64,000 nt of DNA from Bacteroidales bacterium Bact_11 (GTDB lineage: Bacteria; Bacteroidota; Bacteroidia; Bacteroidales; UBA932), in contig LUZC01000023.1 of the NCBI GenBank assembly GCA_001603505.1, positions 45,733-109,732 on the forward strand, written 5' to 3'. Under the pieces are notes generated by a model. The model did not search any database and was not told the DNA's origin. It saw nothing but the letters and a program-made list of their open reading frames with translations. Of this stretch, positions 19,731 to 28,325 are shown piece by piece. Within the stretch, counting starts at the first letter, position 1; the number at the start of each line of letters is the position of its first letter. Both the position numbers and the translations under genes were made by a program.

Positions 19731-20867
19731 ATGAAGAAGTTCCTGAAAATACTGTTGGCCGCAGTTGTGGTACTCGTGCTGGCCGTCGTACTGGTCTGGC
19801 AGGGCGAAATCAGCACCTTGCGCACCCTGAAGCAGGTGGACGGCAATCCCTATCTCTATACCATGGAGTACAAGGCCTCATACGATCTCGACGACGTGAT
19901 TGCGAAGGACGTGGATACCAACGCCGAGTTGCTCGGCTATGTGATCTCCCGCGTGGGCAAGGGCCTTCCCATCAAGATCAAAAGTTCACAGGTGGCCGAC
20001 GAGAACGGAGAGGTCGATGTCATCAACTGCACCAGTTTCCAAGCCACGAAGGCTGACGGCGACGGATACTGGTATGGTCGAAATTACGACTATTACAAGA
20101 ATCCCACGCTGGTGACGATCTCCCATCCGAAAAAGGGCTACGCCTCCATCGCGGCATCCGACATGTCGCACATCGGCTATTGCCTCGACAAGCTGCCGGG
20201 CGGCTTCCTTTCGCGCATCAACTGCATGGCGGCCATCTACGCGCCGGTCGACGGTATCAACGAGAAGGGCCTCTGCACCTCCATCATGGCGCTGCCCAAG
20301 CAGGCCTCGCAGCAGGATACCGAGAAGCACGACGTGGGTACCTCGATGATCATGCGGCTGTGGCTCGACCGCTGCGCGACGGTGGAAGAGGCGCTGGCGC
20401 TGCTCGATCTCGTGGACGTGCGCCACGACATCGTGGTGGGCACGGGCTACCACTACATGATTGCCGACGCTTCGGGCGCCTGCGTGGTCGTGGAGTTCGA
20501 CAAGGACGACGCCTGGAAGACCCTCGTGGTGCGCAAGCCTGACGACAGGAACTATATGCTGGTGACCAACCACCTGCTCAATCCGAAGCACTATACCACC
20601 GTGCCCGACATCTCCGTGGGCAACCCCAACAGCCATAGCTGGGACCGCTACGCGAAGGCCACCGGGTATCTGGAGGCGCACGACGGCATCCTGACGTTCG
20701 ACCAGGCGCAGGAGTGCCTGTCGCTCGTCCACTGGGTGGACCTGCCGATCCCCGGCGACAAGGTGGAGGACACGCAGTTCAGCAACGTCTATGACCAGCA
20801 GAATATCACCCTGTCGCTCCGCAACTGGAACGACTATGGAACCACGCACACTTTCTCGCTGAAATAA
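19731..20867 (+). CDS. Linear amide C-N hydrolase (C45/choloylglycine hydrolase-like), membrane anchored
   Basis: A 378-residue Ntn-type hydrolase. Residues 1-23 are a hydrophobic anchor or signal. Cys100 in VINCTSFQA is the likely nucleophile, followed by the conserved YGRNYDYYK (Arg and Asp of the active site), GINEKGLCTSIM and VVVEFDKDD. Because the Cys is internal, activation would need self-cleavage before Cys100, as in acyl-CoA:6-APA acyltransferase relatives. Possible substrates are N-acyl amides, peptides or conjugated bile acids; the sequence does not decide. It overlaps the next small gene by 1 base. Confidence 0.82.
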   Translation: MKKFLKILLAAVVVLVLAVVLVWQGEISTLRTLKQVDGNPYLYTMEYKASYDLDDVIAKDVDTNAELLGYVISRVGKGLPIKIKSSQVADENGEVDVINCTSFQATKADGDGYWYGRNYDYYKNPTLVTISHPKKGYASIAASDMSHIGYCLDKLPGGFLSRINCMAAIYAPVDGINEKGLCTSIMALPKQASQQDTEKHDVGTSMIMRLWLDRCATVEEALALLDLVDVRHDIVVGTGYHYMIADASGACVVVEFDKDDAWKTLVVRKPDDRNYMLVTNHLLNPKHYTTVPDISVGNPNSHSWDRYAKATGYLEAHDGILTFDQAQECLSLVHWVDLPIPGDKVEDTQFSNVYDQQNITLSLRNWNDYGTTHTFSLK

Positions 20868-21169
20868 TGGAAATCAACGAATTCACCGTACAGCGGATTG
20901 CGGCGATGGAAGCGTCGTTCGACCGTGTGTCGCTGGCCGTTCAGATGTTGGAGTCGGCGCTCGACACCTGGGAAACCGTGAACGTGGATATCGACCGGCT
21001 CACCGAATACCTCGAATCCGGCAGCTGGCGCGAGGATTTCGAGGCCGATGAGGCCGGACTCGTGCCCAAAAACCTCAAGCGGGGCGTGCTTTCGGAGGAC
21101 GGACTGTACGACCTGCTCGCCGACATCGTGCGGGTCAACGAGCACTTGCAGGAACTAGCAGAAGAATAA
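20867..21169 (+). CDS. DUF4298 domain protein
   Basis: A 100-residue protein without signal or membrane segment. The pattern GSWREDFEADEAGLVP then NLKRGVLSEDGLYDLLADI is that of the DUF4298 family, small mostly helical cytosolic proteins of unknown function. The ATG overlaps the last A of the preceding TAA stop, so it is probably translated with the amide hydrolase, though no functional link is known. Confidence 0.8.
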   Translation: MEINEFTVQRIAAMEASFDRVSLAVQMLESALDTWETVNVDIDRLTEYLESGSWREDFEADEAGLVPKNLKRGVLSEDGLYDLLADIVRVNEHLQELAEE

Positions 21170-21175
21170 TCGCGA

Positions 21176-22195
21176 TTACGGCTCTGCGATAATGCCGCGC
21201 CACTCGAACTTGTCGGGGCTGACGATGTCGAAGGTCTTGACGTCTTCGGGCACGCCCTGGAAAATCAGGTTGTAGAAAGAAACCTCATCCTTCTTGAAAC
21301 GGGTGGTGCCGTCCCATTTGGCGTACTCGACCGAGACAAGCGGGTAGGAGATGCCGTCGGCCCACAGATAGGTGTCCTTGGCGATGTATCGCTTGCCGGG
21401 ACCTGCCTCGCGCACTGTGACCCGGAAAAGATTGCGGTCGCGGACGATGTAGTTGATGCGGGCATTGGGTTCCATCGTGAAGAAGGGGAACAGGGCGTTC
21501 GGATAGTTGTCCATGGCTTTCATGAAAGCCTTGTAGCCGCCCCATTCGGCGTCGATGGTGACACTCGCCGTCTTGGAGATGCGTTCGCCTGCATGGTTGA
21601 TGATCTGATAGACCATCGCAGGCAGCGCGTACTGCAGGCTGTTGGTGGAGCCGTCGCTGATGATGTTGCATTTCCAGAGCATGTCGGGATCGTCCTCATA
21701 GTCGAGGTTGTCGAAGGCGTAGATATTCAGTACTCTGCGGAAATCCCTGACTTCCTTGACCTTGTCCTCGTAGCCCACCGTGCCGTAAATATTCTCGGCG
21801 GTGGTCACGACGCCGCGGTCGGGCGTATGCTCGGTCTTCAGTACCTTGCCCACCACGTCGCGGATGGGGACCGGAACGACTTCGACATAGCTGTGGTCGG
21901 TGAGCCGGTAGTTGATCATCACGCAGACTTCAGCCAAGGCCGGATCTTGCGCCTCGATGGCGCCTGAACTCTTGAAGAGCGCGGATACGAACTGTGCGTA
22001 TTCCTTGAATTCGAGGTCCTTAGGGGAGATTTCAGGGTCTGCGGGGATGATGTAGAAGTGCTTCCCCGTGAAATCGTAAGTGCCGAACGTATTGTAGGTG
22101 GCTGTGATGTACATAGCGGATGCCATGGTCGCGGTCAGCGCGAGGATGGCTGTCAGGGCGGCCTTCAGGAAGCCTTTGGAAGAAAGATGTTTCAT
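21176..22195 (-). CDS. Secreted protein with a DUF4136-like N-terminal half
   Basis: A 339-residue protein beginning MKHLSSKGFLKAAL with a signal peptide (cleavage near TMASA). Residues ~25-130 (GTYDFTGKHFYIIPADPE, FKEYAQFVSALFKSSGAI, VCVMINYRLTD) resemble DUF4136 domains of Bacteroidota envelope proteins. The C-terminal half is unrecognised. The start at 22195 is preferred over the longer frame from 22264 because a promoter box (22214-22221) lies between them. The function is unknown. Confidence 0.7.
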   Translation of the reverse strand: MKHLSSKGFLKAALTAILALTATMASAMYITATYNTFGTYDFTGKHFYIIPADPEISPKDLEFKEYAQFVSALFKSSGAIEAQDPALAEVCVMINYRLTDHSYVEVVPVPIRDVVGKVLKTEHTPDRGVVTTAENIYGTVGYEDKVKEVRDFRRVLNIYAFDNLDYEDDPDMLWKCNIISDGSTNSLQYALPAMVYQIINHAGERISKTASVTIDAEWGGYKAFMKAMDNYPNALFPFFTMEPNARINYIVRDRNLFRVTVREAGPGKRYIAKDTYLWADGISYPLVSVEYAKWDGTTRFKKDEVSFYNLIFQGVPEDVKTFDIVSPDKFEWRGIIAEP

Positions 22196-22213
22196 GATGA
22201 TCCGTTTACCCCA

Positions 22214-22221
22214 CAAATATA
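22214..22221 (-). promoter_or_regulatory. Putative promoter -7 box for the DUF4136-like gene
   Basis: The minus strand reads TATATTTG. Its position, 19 bases before the ATG at 22195, settles the start choice for that gene. Confidence 0.65.
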
Positions 22222-22232
22222 GTAAAAAAGCG

Positions 22233-22240
22233 TAAATTTG
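22233..22240 (+). promoter_or_regulatory. Putative M13 peptidase promoter -7 box
   Basis: TAAATTTG, 37 bases before the start at 22277 and back to back with the minus-strand box at 22214. Confidence 0.65.
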
Positions 22241-22276
22241 CGTGTTGAACCAAAATAGAAACAATTATACTTTAAT

Positions 22277-24301
22277 ATGAAGAAAATGATCTTTTTATTG
22301 GCTGCAACGGGGCTGGTCCTGGCTTCCTGCGGTACGAAACCGGTCAAGATTGCCGGTATCAATTACGATTACATGGACACCACCGCCCGTCCGGGCGACG
22401 ATTTTGCCAAATACGCAACGGGCCACTGGGGCGACTTCAACCCGCAGCCGCCGGAGTATCCCTCGTGGGGCGCCTTCACGAAACTCGCCGAGGAGAACAT
22501 CAAGACTCTGTCGGGGCTGATCCAGGAAATCGCGGCGAAAGATAACGAGAAGGGCAGCATCGCCCAGAAGATCGGCGACCTCTACAATATGGCCATGGAC
22601 TCGGTGCGTTTGAACGCCGACGGTGCGGCGCCGCTGAAGGCTCATCTGGCCGAGATCGACGCCATCGCAAGCCGCGAGGAGCTGTTGCACCACTGTGCCG
22701 TGGAACACGACAACCTGCTCTTCGGTATGTATGTCGGCGCCGATGAGAAGGATTCCGACAACAACATCGTGTCGATCAGCCAGGGGGGACTGACCCTGCG
22801 AAACAAAGAGTATTACTCTTCCAAAGATCCCCAGAACGTGATGGTTCGCGAAGCCACCAAAGAGCATATGAAGAACCTCTTCGTACTGGCCGGCTATCCG
22901 GAGAAGGAATCTGCCGACAAGGTGGCCCGCATCTGGGCGCTGGAAACCGAACTTGCCGCCACGCACTACTCCATGGAAGAGCAGCGCATCCCCGAGAAGA
23001 ACTACCACAAGATGACGCTCGAAGAACTGACGGCCACTTGTGCCCCCTTCGACTGGAAGACCTACCTGAGCGATTATCGCTACGACAAGACCATGGAGGT
23101 CGATCTTGGTCAGCCCGAACCCGTGGCCAAGGCCTGCCAGCTGCTGATGACGGCTCCGCTCGAAACGCTCAAAGACGTTTATCGCTGGCAGATCGTCAAC
23201 GGCGGCTCCTCCCTTGTCTCGGATGATTTTATCCAGGAGAATTTCGAGTACAGCCGCAAGATCTACGGCACACAGGAAGTCACTCCGCGATGGAAACGTG
23301 CGGTCAACCTGGTCGACGGCCTGATGTCCGACGCCGTGGGACAGATGTATGTGGAGAAGTATTTCCCCAAGGAAGCCAAGGACGAGATGATCGATCTCGT
23401 GGGCAAACTCCAGAAATCGCTGGGCGAGCGCATCCAGGCTCAGGAATGGATGACCGACGAGACCAAGGCCAAGGCCCTCGACAAACTCGCCGCCTTCACG
23501 GTGAAGGTGGGCTATCCCGACAAGTGGGACGACCTCACCCCGCTGGTGATCGATCCTGAAAAGTCGCTTTACGAGAATGCCCGTGTCGCATCCGATTTCT
23601 ACTGGAATCTCAACTACGAGAAGCGCTACAACAAACCCGTCGACAAGGATGAGTGGCTGATGCCCGCGCAGATGGTCAACGCCTACTACAACCCGACTAC
23701 CAACGAGATCTGCTTCCCCGCCGGCATCCTGCAGCCGCCGTTCTTCGACCTGAAGGCCGACGCTGCCGCCAACTACGGCGCCATCGGTGTGGTGATCGGC
23801 CACGAGATGACCCACGGTTTCGACGACCAGGGCCGTCTTTACACGAAGGAAGGCAATCTCGAGAACTGGTGGACCGAGGCGGATGCGGAAGGCTTCAAGA
23901 AGCCCTGCGATGCCATGGTCAATTATTTCAACTCGCTCTGGGTGATTCCTGGAGAACTCCACGCCAACGGCACGCTCACCCTCGGTGAAAACCTGGCCGA
24001 CCACGGCGGACTGAACATCTCCTACAATGCCTTCCAGATGTGGCAGGCAGAACACGGCCGTCTTGGCGACGACAAGGGCTTCACGCCCGAGCAGCGCTTC
24101 TTCCTGGCGTATGCGAATGTCTGGGCAGGCAGTTCTTCCGAGGAGATGCTTCGTTACCAGACCATGATGGACGTGCATTCCGTGCACTTCCTTCGCATCA
24201 ACGGCGCCCTTGCCCAGTGCGACTACTGGTATGACGCCTTCGGCATCGAGCCGGGCGACGCCTATTACGTGGCTCCCGAGAACCGCGTGCGGGTGTGGTA
24301 A
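22277..24301 (+). CDS. pepO: M13 family zinc endopeptidase lipoprotein (PepO/neprilysin-like)
   Basis: A 674-residue M13 metallopeptidase that cuts oligopeptides. The N-terminus ends in a lipobox (VLASCG). The zinc site is HEMTHGFD (His509, His513) with the third ligand in ENLADHGG, and the NAYYNPTTNEICFPAGILQPPFF segment is typical of the family. The protein ends in VRVW, close to the family-typical short hydrophobic C-terminus. It is probably anchored in the periplasm or on the surface and takes part in peptide use. Confidence 0.94.
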   Translation: MKKMIFLLAATGLVLASCGTKPVKIAGINYDYMDTTARPGDDFAKYATGHWGDFNPQPPEYPSWGAFTKLAEENIKTLSGLIQEIAAKDNEKGSIAQKIGDLYNMAMDSVRLNADGAAPLKAHLAEIDAIASREELLHHCAVEHDNLLFGMYVGADEKDSDNNIVSISQGGLTLRNKEYYSSKDPQNVMVREATKEHMKNLFVLAGYPEKESADKVARIWALETELAATHYSMEEQRIPEKNYHKMTLEELTATCAPFDWKTYLSDYRYDKTMEVDLGQPEPVAKACQLLMTAPLETLKDVYRWQIVNGGSSLVSDDFIQENFEYSRKIYGTQEVTPRWKRAVNLVDGLMSDAVGQMYVEKYFPKEAKDEMIDLVGKLQKSLGERIQAQEWMTDETKAKALDKLAAFTVKVGYPDKWDDLTPLVIDPEKSLYENARVASDFYWNLNYEKRYNKPVDKDEWLMPAQMVNAYYNPTTNEICFPAGILQPPFFDLKADAAANYGAIGVVIGHEMTHGFDDQGRLYTKEGNLENWWTEADAEGFKKPCDAMVNYFNSLWVIPGELHANGTLTLGENLADHGGLNISYNAFQMWQAEHGRLGDDKGFTPEQRFFLAYANVWAGSSSEEMLRYQTMMDVHSVHFLRINGALAQCDYWYDAFGIEPGDAYYVAPENRVRVW

Positions 24302-24345
24302 CGGCTGCTGGCTGATTGAATAGCAAAAACATAATGGTTCAATCT

Positions 24346-25194
24346 ATGAAGACACTTTATTTCCTGCTGGCCGTTGTGGCCGTAGCGCTGGTGGCCGTTT
24401 CCTGCGGCTCAAAGAAAGCACAGGCCCCGAAGGTGCTGGTGCTCTATTATTCCCAAACCGGCAACACCAGGGTGGTGGCCGATGAAATCATCTCCCGCCT
24501 GGGTGCCGACGTCGAGGAAATCGTGGCCGAAAATCCTTATGACGGTGATTTCCAGCAGACCATCGAACGTTGCATGGTGGAGCGTGAACAAGGCACTGTC
24601 GTGGATGTTCAGCCCATTGCCGCTGATTTGGCTGCCTATGACGTGATTTTTCTGGGTTATCCCATCTGGTTCGGAACCTATGCGCCGCCCGTGGCAGCCT
24701 GTCTTGCCCAGATCGATTTCTCCGGCAAGAAAGTGGTGCCGTTCTGCACTTTCGGCAGTGGTGGACTCGATTCCAGCGTGAAGGATCTTATTGCGGCGCA
24801 GCCCGGTGCCGAAGTCATTCCCGGCTATGGTGTACGTGCTGCCCGTCTGGAAGCGGTTCCACAGGAAATAGATCGCTTCCTCAAAGAGAATGGCTTCGTG
24901 GAAGGTGAATATGAGAAACTCGCGGAATTCCCGGAACAGCATCCTGTCACGGATGAAGAAGCCGCCATTTTCGACGCGGCCGTGGAGGGTTATGCGATGT
25001 TGAGCGCCAAGGCGACAACCGTCGCGTCCCGCACCATTCCCGGCGGAGTGGAGTATTTGTTCAAAGCCGTAAACGTGCCGCGTGAAGGCGAACCCAAGGA
25101 CGACCCGAAACGGCCGCCGATGGGAGGCGAGATAACCGTCTACGTGATTGCGGTCGAGGGGCAGTCTCCCGTTTTCACGCAGGTGATCCGCTAG
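24346..25194 (+). CDS. Flavodoxin-like lipoprotein
   Basis: A 282-residue protein. The start at 24346 gives MKTLYFLLAVVAVALVAVSCGSK, a clear lipoprotein signal; an upstream Met at 24316 would spoil it. VLVLYYSQTGNTRVVADEI is the FMN phosphate loop, LGYPIWFGTYAPPV the second flavin loop and PFCTFGSGGLDSS the third (Flavodoxin_4 type). A ~100-residue C-terminal extension is unassigned. Flavodoxins are normally cytosolic electron carriers, so membrane export is notable; it could be a periplasmic NAD(P)H- or quinone-linked reductase, which is inference. Confidence 0.82.
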   Translation: MKTLYFLLAVVAVALVAVSCGSKKAQAPKVLVLYYSQTGNTRVVADEIISRLGADVEEIVAENPYDGDFQQTIERCMVEREQGTVVDVQPIAADLAAYDVIFLGYPIWFGTYAPPVAACLAQIDFSGKKVVPFCTFGSGGLDSSVKDLIAAQPGAEVIPGYGVRAARLEAVPQEIDRFLKENGFVEGEYEKLAEFPEQHPVTDEEAAIFDAAVEGYAMLSAKATTVASRTIPGGVEYLFKAVNVPREGEPKDDPKRPPMGGEITVYVIAVEGQSPVFTQVIR

Positions 25195-25207
25195 GAATCG
25201 CAGGAGG

Positions 25208-25507
25208 TCAGTCCTCCTGTACCAGGACTTTCAGTGCCCGGGCCAGCTGGTCCGGGCAACTTGTTCCCCGTGCCTTGCAGTCGATGCCCAGAAGCCGCTC
25301 CACGGCATCCTGTACCTTCATTCCGCGGCAGAGCGCCGCGACGCCCTGGGTGTTGCCGTGGCATCCGTCGGTAAACTGCACGCGGTGGATGATGTCGCCT
25401 TCGAGTTCGATGTCGATCTGCGTGGAGCACACGTAGTCACAAGTGAGGAACGACGCTTTCCGTACGCCGTTTTCAGTGGTGTCTTTGATCAGGGTTACGT
25501 TGTACAT
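25208..25507 (-). CDS. TSCPD domain-containing protein (TIGR03905-type)
   Basis: A 99-residue cytosolic protein with TSCPDQLARAL near the C-terminus and CDYVCSTQIDIEL and FTDGCHGNTQG earlier. This matches the small stand-alone TSCPD proteins related to the C-terminal domain of adenosylcobalamin-dependent ribonucleotide reductases. Conserved Cys residues suggest metal or thiol chemistry; the function is unknown. It begins 2 bases after the M28 peptidase stop, so is probably cotranscribed with it. Confidence 0.85.
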   Translation of the reverse strand: MYNVTLIKDTTENGVRKASFLTCDYVCSTQIDIELEGDIIHRVQFTDGCHGNTQGVAALCRGMKVQDAVERLLGIDCKARGTSCPDQLARALKVLVQED

Positions 25508-25509
25508 GT

Positions 25510-27063
25510 CTAGAAGGGCATGGGAGGCATGTTTTCTACTGCGGGATATACGGGGATGCGGCCGGGATCGTTCGCGGCGCAGGCCACCAGCCAGGCCACG
25601 ATCGTGGCGTCGGTTTTCAGGTCGCTGATGGAGAGCCGCTCGTAGGTATCCATGATGGTATGGTAGGTGCGGCCGTATTCGAGCTCATCCTGGATGAACT
25701 GGTAAGCGGGCAGGCCGATCCGCGAGAACGTCTGGTGGTCGGTTCCGCCTGTGGTCCGCGGCGAGAGGTACTCGAAGCCGAGCGGCTTGATGTACTTCAT
25801 CCAGGCCTCGAAGAATTCAAATGCAGCATCGTTGCGCTCGAGGTAAATGCCCCGGAAGCGGCCCGATCCGTTGTCCATGTTGAGATAGAGGGCGAACTTG
25901 TCGAAACCGGGAAGCTTCTTCTGGCCTTTCATCAGGTACTGCTCCATATAGCCGCGTGACCCGAAGAGCCCCTGCTCCTCGCCGCCCCACAAGGCGAGGC
26001 GGATGGTGCGCTTGGGCTTGAATCCCAACTCTTTCAGGATGCGCATCGCCTCGATCATCACGATGCAACCCGAGGCATTGTCGGCCGCTCCCGTGCCGCC
26101 GTGCCAGGAGTCGAAGTGGCCGCCGATCAGGATGATTTCGTCCTTCAACTTCGGGTCTGTGCCGGGAATCTCCGCATAGATGTTGCGCACTTCTTTGTCG
26201 TCGGAGAATTCGTTGATGAGTTCCAGCTCCATCTCCACTTCCTTACCGTTCTGGATGAGGCGGACCATGCGGTTGTGGTCTTCGAGGGGCATGTTGATCT
26301 CAGGCACGGGCTCCGGATCGCCGGCCCGGTAGTTGACGCCCGAGCCGCCGGGCACGTTGTAGGAACCGCTGGCGTTGACCACGCAGAGCGGTTTTTCTTC
26401 CGCATAGAACGAGGTCATGATCTGCCGGAGTTCCATCATGGCGCGGAAGTCAAACGGCATACGGCCGGGTCCGCCGAAGCGGTTGCGCATGTTGGCACGG
26501 TTGTCCTGCGTCAGGGCTTCCAGCTGCTCCTCGTCGTAGCGCGATGCCAGGGGCTTGAAATTGATCTCGTTGTTCTGCTGCGTGGAAGGCACCAGCAGGA
26601 TCTTGCCGGCCACTTTGCCGCGGTATTTCTCGAGGTCTTCCTTGGTCTGGACGTTGAAGATCGTACATTCTCCCTTCACCAGGCCGTCGGTGCTGCCCGA
26701 CCACGCCCTCGGGTTGACAGAGAAGGCGCAGTAATAGGGCGCGGTCATCGCCGCATAGGTCTTGACGACATCCCAGCCGCCGCGGGTGAATTCAGCGGCG
26801 AACTCGGAGCGGGCGTTGGCGAATCCCATCTCCTTGAGTTTCTCGACCACCAGTGCGTCGGCACGGCGTTTCTGCTTGGAGGCTGTGAGTCTCGATCCGA
26901 CAAAATCGGTGAGATACTGCGACAGTTCATCAATCTGCGAATGGCCGAGACCTTCGGCTTTGATCTTCGTGGCCCACTCCGCCGATTCCGACACCTGGGC
27001 CATCGCGGTGTGGCCGCCCATCGACAGGACAGCCACCGCAACGATAACGAGCAACTTTTTCAT
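25510..27063 (-). CDS. M28 family zinc aminopeptidase, secreted
   Basis: A 517-residue exported peptidase. The Met at 27063 starts a signal peptide (MKKLLVIVAVAVLSMGGHTAMAQ region); the longer upstream frame is spurious. A protease-associated (PA) domain lies around residues 130-310. The M28 zinc site is spread over GGHFDSW, GAADNASG, WGGEEQGLFGS, NMDNG and TDHQTF, all conserved. It probably removes N-terminal residues from peptides in the periplasm. A promoter box at 27083 fits this start. Confidence 0.92.
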   Translation of the reverse strand: MKKLLVIVAVAVLSMGGHTAMAQVSESAEWATKIKAEGLGHSQIDELSQYLTDFVGSRLTASKQKRRADALVVEKLKEMGFANARSEFAAEFTRGGWDVVKTYAAMTAPYYCAFSVNPRAWSGSTDGLVKGECTIFNVQTKEDLEKYRGKVAGKILLVPSTQQNNEINFKPLASRYDEEQLEALTQDNRANMRNRFGGPGRMPFDFRAMMELRQIMTSFYAEEKPLCVVNASGSYNVPGGSGVNYRAGDPEPVPEINMPLEDHNRMVRLIQNGKEVEMELELINEFSDDKEVRNIYAEIPGTDPKLKDEIILIGGHFDSWHGGTGAADNASGCIVMIEAMRILKELGFKPKRTIRLALWGGEEQGLFGSRGYMEQYLMKGQKKLPGFDKFALYLNMDNGSGRFRGIYLERNDAAFEFFEAWMKYIKPLGFEYLSPRTTGGTDHQTFSRIGLPAYQFIQDELEYGRTYHTIMDTYERLSISDLKTDATIVAWLVACAANDPGRIPVYPAVENMPPMPF

Positions 27064-27082
27064 TGGATAAGCTTTGAACTCA

Positions 27083-27090
27083 CAAATATA
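27083..27090 (-). promoter_or_regulatory. Putative M28 peptidase promoter -7 box
   Basis: The minus strand reads TATATTTG, 20 bases before the M28 start at 27063. Confidence 0.65.
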
Positions 27091-27111
27091 GCGATTTTGC
27101 CGGGAAACCCT

Positions 27112-27119
27112 TATCTTTG
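27112..27119 (+). promoter_or_regulatory. Putative acyltransferase promoter -7 box
   Basis: TATCTTTG only 4 bases before the ATG at 27124, which would leave almost no leader. A later in-frame start is possible but the N-terminus of the protein fits 27124. Confidence 0.5.
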
Positions 27120-27123
27120 TCCT

Positions 27124-28296
27124 ATGCAAAATACGAATGGACAAAGAGAGATCTGGCTCGACTGGTTGCGGGTCACTGCCTGCTTCCTGGTGATGGCTAC
27201 GCACAGTTGCGAACCGTTTTATCTGGGCGGCGAGGGCTCGCTTATCCTGACAAAGGCCGATGCCATCTGGGTGGCGGTGCTCAATTCCCTGCCCAGGGCT
27301 GCGGTGGCGCTGTTCATCTTCGCATCGTCGTATCTGCAGTTCCCGCTGCACTATTCCACCGGGGAATTCTTCAGGAGAAGGGCGTTGCGGATCCTTCCGC
27401 CGTTCGTGTTTTGGACGGTTATCTATGCGTTGGTCTGGGGTGAGCCGGTGCAGAATTTCAAGGACCTGCTGCTCAATTTCAACTATGCCGCCGGACATCT
27501 GTGGTTCGTGTATATGCTCATCGGACTTTACCTGGTGATGCCCCTGCTGTCGCCCTGGGCGGAGAAAGTGGGGAAGAGGGAACTGCAGGTGTATCTGGGA
27601 ATCTGGCTCTTCACGACACTGATTCCGCTGATCCGTCTGCTGGCGGGCGGCGCCGCACCTGTCATCTACGGGCCGTCGGGCATTCCCAATGCGGCGAAAT
27701 TCCCATTGTGGGGCGAGGCGAGCTGGAACACCTACGGCGTGTTCTACTACATGAGCGGATTCATCGGCTACCTGCTGCTGGGGCTGTATTTCCGGAAGTT
27801 TGTGGGACGATTGTCGTGGGGCCGGACGCTGGGCATCGCGCTACCAGCTTTCCTGGTCGGCTTTGCTATCTGTTGCTACGGCTTCCTGCACGGAGTCTGG
27901 GCCGATTCGCAGGGCGTTTTTCCGGTCGAAGGTCCTGTCGGCCTGGCAGCGCTGTGGGAAGGGCCGTGGCTCAACGATACGTTCGGCGTTGCGTTGATGA
28001 CGGTGGCGTGGGTTCTCGTGTTCCGGAAGATCGAGACGGTCGGCCGGTTCTTCGATCGGGTGGTCCTCCCCGTGTCGAAGGCCAGTTACGGAATGTATCT
28101 CTGCCACCTGCTCGTGCTGGTATCTGTTTCCGCATGGATGCGTTCCTGCCTCGGCATCGGCGCCGACGGAGTCCTCGGCATCTGGACCACCCCCGTTGAA
28201 ATGCTGGGGACAGCCCTCATCTCCTTCCTCGCCGTCGCCCTCCTCTGCGTCCTCCTCCGCCGCATCCCCAAAGCGGGGAAGTGGGTTGTAGGGTAG
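27124..28296 (+). CDS. Membrane acyltransferase family 3 protein (OafA/WecH-like)
   Basis: A 390-residue polytopic membrane protein with about ten hydrophobic segments. REIWLDWLRVTACFLVMATHSC near the N-terminus matches the acyltransferase-3 signature including the conserved His, and a conserved Arg-containing FFRRRALRILPPFVFWT follows. These enzymes O-acetylate surface glycans or other envelope molecules. The much longer open frame upstream of 27124 is an artefact of the M28 gene on the other strand. The acceptor is unknown. Confidence 0.88.
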   Translation: MQNTNGQREIWLDWLRVTACFLVMATHSCEPFYLGGEGSLILTKADAIWVAVLNSLPRAAVALFIFASSYLQFPLHYSTGEFFRRRALRILPPFVFWTVIYALVWGEPVQNFKDLLLNFNYAAGHLWFVYMLIGLYLVMPLLSPWAEKVGKRELQVYLGIWLFTTLIPLIRLLAGGAAPVIYGPSGIPNAAKFPLWGEASWNTYGVFYYMSGFIGYLLLGLYFRKFVGRLSWGRTLGIALPAFLVGFAICCYGFLHGVWADSQGVFPVEGPVGLAALWEGPWLNDTFGVALMTVAWVLVFRKIETVGRFFDRVVLPVSKASYGMYLCHLLVLVSVSAWMRSCLGIGADGVLGIWTTPVEMLGTALISFLAVALLCVLLRRIPKAGKWVVG

Positions 28297-28325
28297 TATG
28301 TGACGAATAATCTGCTTCATTAGGG

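Noticed and set aside
19731..20867. Bile salt hydrolase as a specific name
   Set aside because: Classical bile salt hydrolases have the nucleophile Cys at position 2; here it is residue 100 after a membrane segment, so only the broader family is claimed.
22295..24187. A 630-codon minus-strand frame opposite the M13 peptidase
   Set aside because: Antisense to an intact metallopeptidase; the composition reflects the reverse complement of coding sequence.
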